DNA from: JAWPNA01 sp045402695
GTDB lineage: Bacteria > Acidobacteriota > Polarisedimenticolia > JACPZX01 > DASXTC01
Length of the DNA: 14,988 nt
Reading direction: 5' to 3'
Assembly (NCBI GenBank): GCA_045402695.1
Contig: JAWPNA010000272.1
Location: 1 to 14,988 of the forward strand
Shown: positions 13,050 to 14,988 of the stretch, in pieces
Numbering within the stretch: position 1 is the first letter of the stretch
How the letters are laid out: every line of letters starts with the position of its first letter
Position numbers and translations under genes: made by a program
Notes under the pieces: model-generated
The model's database searches: none
What the model was told of the DNA's origin: nothing
The model's input: only the letters and a program-made list of their open reading frames with translations

Positions 13050-14180
13050 TCAGCGAAGCACGATCGTGTACACGTCGTCGGGGTAGAGTCCCTCCACGCC
13101 CCGGCTCTCGATGACGTGATCGGGGCCGATCTGCCGGTCGCCGGCGAACACGCGGATGACCGCGGCGGCGGGATACAGCTCCCACGGCGCGCGCTCCAGC
13201 TTCAGCATGCCGTAGCCGAAGGCGGCGCCCGTGCGCGTCTCGGCCACCAGGGTCGCGCCGTCGGCCGCGAACAGCTTCACCGTGAACTCGCAACCGGGGA
13301 TCTCCTGGTTGCGCTCGTCGAAGCATATCTGGTGATCACCCCCTCCCACCGCATCGCCGGGATGACGGCCATCCGGCCGTTGAAGTACGACCGTGACGTA
13401 ATGCGTCTCGGGGCGCGGGTAAAGACGACAATCGTCGAACCACATCGTCGTGGAAGCGCCTTCCTTGTCCGGACCCATCGTCTTGATCTCCAGGTGCGTG
13501 CGCCGCGCGGGCACCTCGAAGGCGTCCCCGATCTGCCACCACTCGGAGCCGGCGCGAACGAAGCCGCGGCACTGGTTCGTGGCGCTCTCGCAGACGACCT
13601 TGGTGAGGTAACCCTCCGCGCCCGCGGACGGCAGCCAGTACACGCCCCTGTAGCCGCCGCGGTGCTCCGGAGGGATAGAGGCGCCGATCGTCGCGCGCGC
13701 GGCGCCTGCGGGGGTTGCGCGTAAGCTCAGCTCGAACCAGTGGTCGGGGCTCCAGCGCCCGCTGCCGCAAACGTGCAGGATAGCGCCGTGCAACCCTCCC
13801 TGCGGCGATGAGATCCCCATGCGGCAGACGGCCACGACGTCGCGCGTCGGCATGTCTACGCGGCTCACCAGGCCGTTGTAGCCGACCGTGCCGCGGGCGT
13901 GGATCCAGAAACGGCCGTCCCTCTGCTCCAGGCGCACCGTCTGCGGGTCGCTGTGCCAGATCCGCCAGAGCTGAGTGTCGATCGCGCCCGCCTCGAAGTC
14001 GTCGCGCACCGGGGCGCCGTCGTTCACGCGCTCGAGCGGCCCGCTGGTGCTATAGCGAGGTGGCCCTGCCACGCCGGTGGCCTTCGCGCCGGCCCCCACC
14101 TGGATCAGAAACGTGAGCACCGCGGCCGCCGCGCGGACGCGGCCGCCGCGCCGCAGGATGCGTTTCCCCTGGCGCTCCAT
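13050..14180 (-). CDS. Secreted beta-sandwich (concanavalin/LamG-like) protein
   Basis: A 376-residue exported protein of unknown function. A basic N-terminus (MERQGKRILRRGGRVR) leads to a hydrophobic signal segment (AAAAVLTFLIQVGAGA) with probable cleavage near residue 34. From about residue 58 to 255 the pattern (DDFEAGAIDTQLWRIW, LEQRDGRFWIHARG, WFELSLRA, THLEIKTMG, STTMWFDDCRLYPRP) is typical of a lectin-like beta-sandwich, with bulky hydrophobics alternating and a closing WFDDCRL strand. A second beta-rich domain (about 265-376) follows with CFDERNQEIPGCEF, whose two cysteines may pair. The start is 4 nt after the stop of the membrane protein gene, with GGAGG about 11 nt upstream, so the two are co-transcribed. 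It may bind a surface glycan. No catalytic residues were recognised. Confidence 0.8.
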   Translation of the reverse strand: MERQGKRILRRGGRVRAAAAVLTFLIQVGAGAKATGVAGPPRYSTSGPLERVNDGAPVRDDFEAGAIDTQLWRIWHSDPQTVRLEQRDGRFWIHARGTVGYNGLVSRVDMPTRDVVAVCRMGISSPQGGLHGAILHVCGSGRWSPDHWFELSLRATPAGAARATIGASIPPEHRGGYRGVYWLPSAGAEGYLTKVVCESATNQCRGFVRAGSEWWQIGDAFEVPARRTHLEIKTMGPDKEGASTTMWFDDCRLYPRPETHYVTVVLQRPDGRHPGDAVGGGDHQICFDERNQEIPGCEFTVKLFAADGATLVAETRTGAAFGYGMLKLERAPWELYPAAAVIRVFAGDRQIGPDHVIESRGVEGLYPDDVYTIVLR

Positions 14181-14184
14181 CGTG

Positions 14185-14988
14185 TCAGCTTCCTCCGTAC
14201 ATCGTGATGATGCGCCGCGTCAGGATGTCGTGGATGTCCGACGCCAGCAGGGGCAGCAAGGCGAGGTTGAACAGAAGGACCAGCGAGACTTGCCGCCCTT
14301 TCAGCGTGAGGACGGGGCGGTCCAGCGCCCTGGTGACGGCGGCGAGGCTCAGCAGCAACGGCAGGAACTGCTGCAGCATCAGCCGGTTCACGCCGGAGTT
14401 GGTGGCGGAGGCCCAAGCGTACAGCACGGCATACCCGCCGAAGTAGAGGGCGGCGAACAGCACGACCCAGGCCCGCTCGCGGGCGATCCGCCGCGCAGTC
14501 CGCGCGTCGAGCAGGATGGCGGCCACGCCGAAACCGGCGAAGGGCAGAAGGTAGCGCGCCCAACCGTAGGACTTGACGGCGTTCCGGTGGATGCGGCCCA
14601 GGCCGTCGCGCACGCGCGCGAGGGCTTCGCCCATCGAGCGCTCGCGGAGGTAACGGCCGGGGCCCGGGATCTGTTTGGCCGGCAGCTTCGGCCATCCCTC
14701 CCGGTCGCCCGCCAGACGAGTGCCGGTCATCACCTGCTGGTGAGTGTCGTACCACATGTAGAACGTGGTGTTGACGTTGTAAAACCAGCGTCCGAACACC
14801 CGCTTGCTGGTGCTGATGTAGGGATAGAGCACGATCAGGAGAGCCGCAGCCGTGGCGGCCGCGGTGGCCAGATCCTTCCATGCCCTGCGCCCGCCAGGAG
14901 CCGGAGAGCTCTCGGTTTGTCCCTCCCTTGATTTCCGGAGCGCCCGCCAGACCCCCCGCCCCGCCATCAGGCCCAGAAACAGTACGAC
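14185..14988 (-). CDS. Multi-spanning membrane protein, C-terminal part (GT39-like)
   Basis: The last 267 residues of a larger membrane protein whose 5' end is outside the window. The frame stays open to base 14988, and the first residues VVLFLGLM are the end of a membrane helix, so the ATG at 14967 is not the true start. Helices are visible at LATAAATAAALLIVLYPYIS, LLPFAGFGVAAILL, WVVLFAALYFGGYAVLYAW and LVLLFNLALLPLL. The loop with FYMWYDTHQQVMTGTRLAGDREGWPKLP and IPGPGRYL resembles the C-terminal part of glycosyltransferase family 39 (dolichyl-phosphate-mannose-type) proteins as I recall them. That is a pattern match, not proof. It is co-oriented with and 4 nt upstream of the lectin-like gene. 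Confidence 0.7.
   Translation of the reverse strand, partial: VVLFLGLMAGRGVWRALRKSREGQTESSPAPGGRRAWKDLATAAATAAALLIVLYPYISTSKRVFGRWFYNVNTTFYMWYDTHQQVMTGTRLAGDREGWPKLPAKQIPGPGRYLRERSMGEALARVRDGLGRIHRNAVKSYGWARYLLPFAGFGVAAILLDARTARRIARERAWVVLFAALYFGGYAVLYAWASATNSGVNRLMLQQFLPLLLSLAAVTRALDRPVLTLKGRQVSLVLLFNLALLPLLASDIHDILTRRIITMYGGS

Overview
This is a GC-rich bacterial chromosome segment in which coding sequence covers nearly everything. It contains a double-membrane type c-cytochrome maturation system (Ccm System I), signal peptides for periplasmic proteins, a GreA factor and a DedA protein. I take the host to be a Gram-negative or other diderm bacterium. The Cys-type CcmE (CxxxY), the Cys-rich CcmH and several apparently leaderless promoters point away from Enterobacteria and towards a less-studied lineage (Desulfobacterota, Acidobacteriota, Myxococcota or a similar group). 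I cannot place it more precisely from sequence alone.

Region 1 (1-7412, minus strand) is one long, tightly packed operon read leftwards. Its order is ccmE, ccmF, ccmH, a short ccmI-like gene, ccmA, ccmB, ccmC, ccmD, a small Cys/His periplasmic protein, a class I c-type cytochrome, and the start of a gamma-glutamyltransferase cut by the window edge. Most genes overlap or lie within a few bases of each other, and GTG and TTG starts are common. The operon would deliver heme through CcmABCD to CcmE and ligate it at CcmF/CcmH. The cytochrome at its end is a likely substrate. No ccmG is present.

Region 2 (7413-7684) is a compact regulatory block. It holds a sigma70-like promoter whose start point falls almost on the ccmE ATG. 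A divergent promoter shares a mirrored -35 sequence with it and is followed by three predicted hairpins, the last a terminator. I read this as an undescribed small RNA gene of about 120 nt, possibly carrying a 10-codon ORF.

Region 3 (7685-10755) holds a zinc-ribbon plus receiver-domain regulator (minus), greA (plus), a family 2 glycosyltransferase (minus, overlapping the greA 3' end) and a SAM-dependent methyltransferase (minus).

Region 4 (10756-14988) holds a DedA membrane protein and a secreted polysaccharide-deacetylase-like protein (both plus). Converging on them are a secreted beta-sandwich (lectin-like) protein and the C-terminal part of a multi-spanning membrane protein resembling family 39 glycosyltransferases. 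Regions 3 and 4 lean towards envelope glycan work. No tRNA, rRNA, CRISPR array, insertion sequence or other mobile element was seen, and no non-coding stretch exceeds 300 bases.
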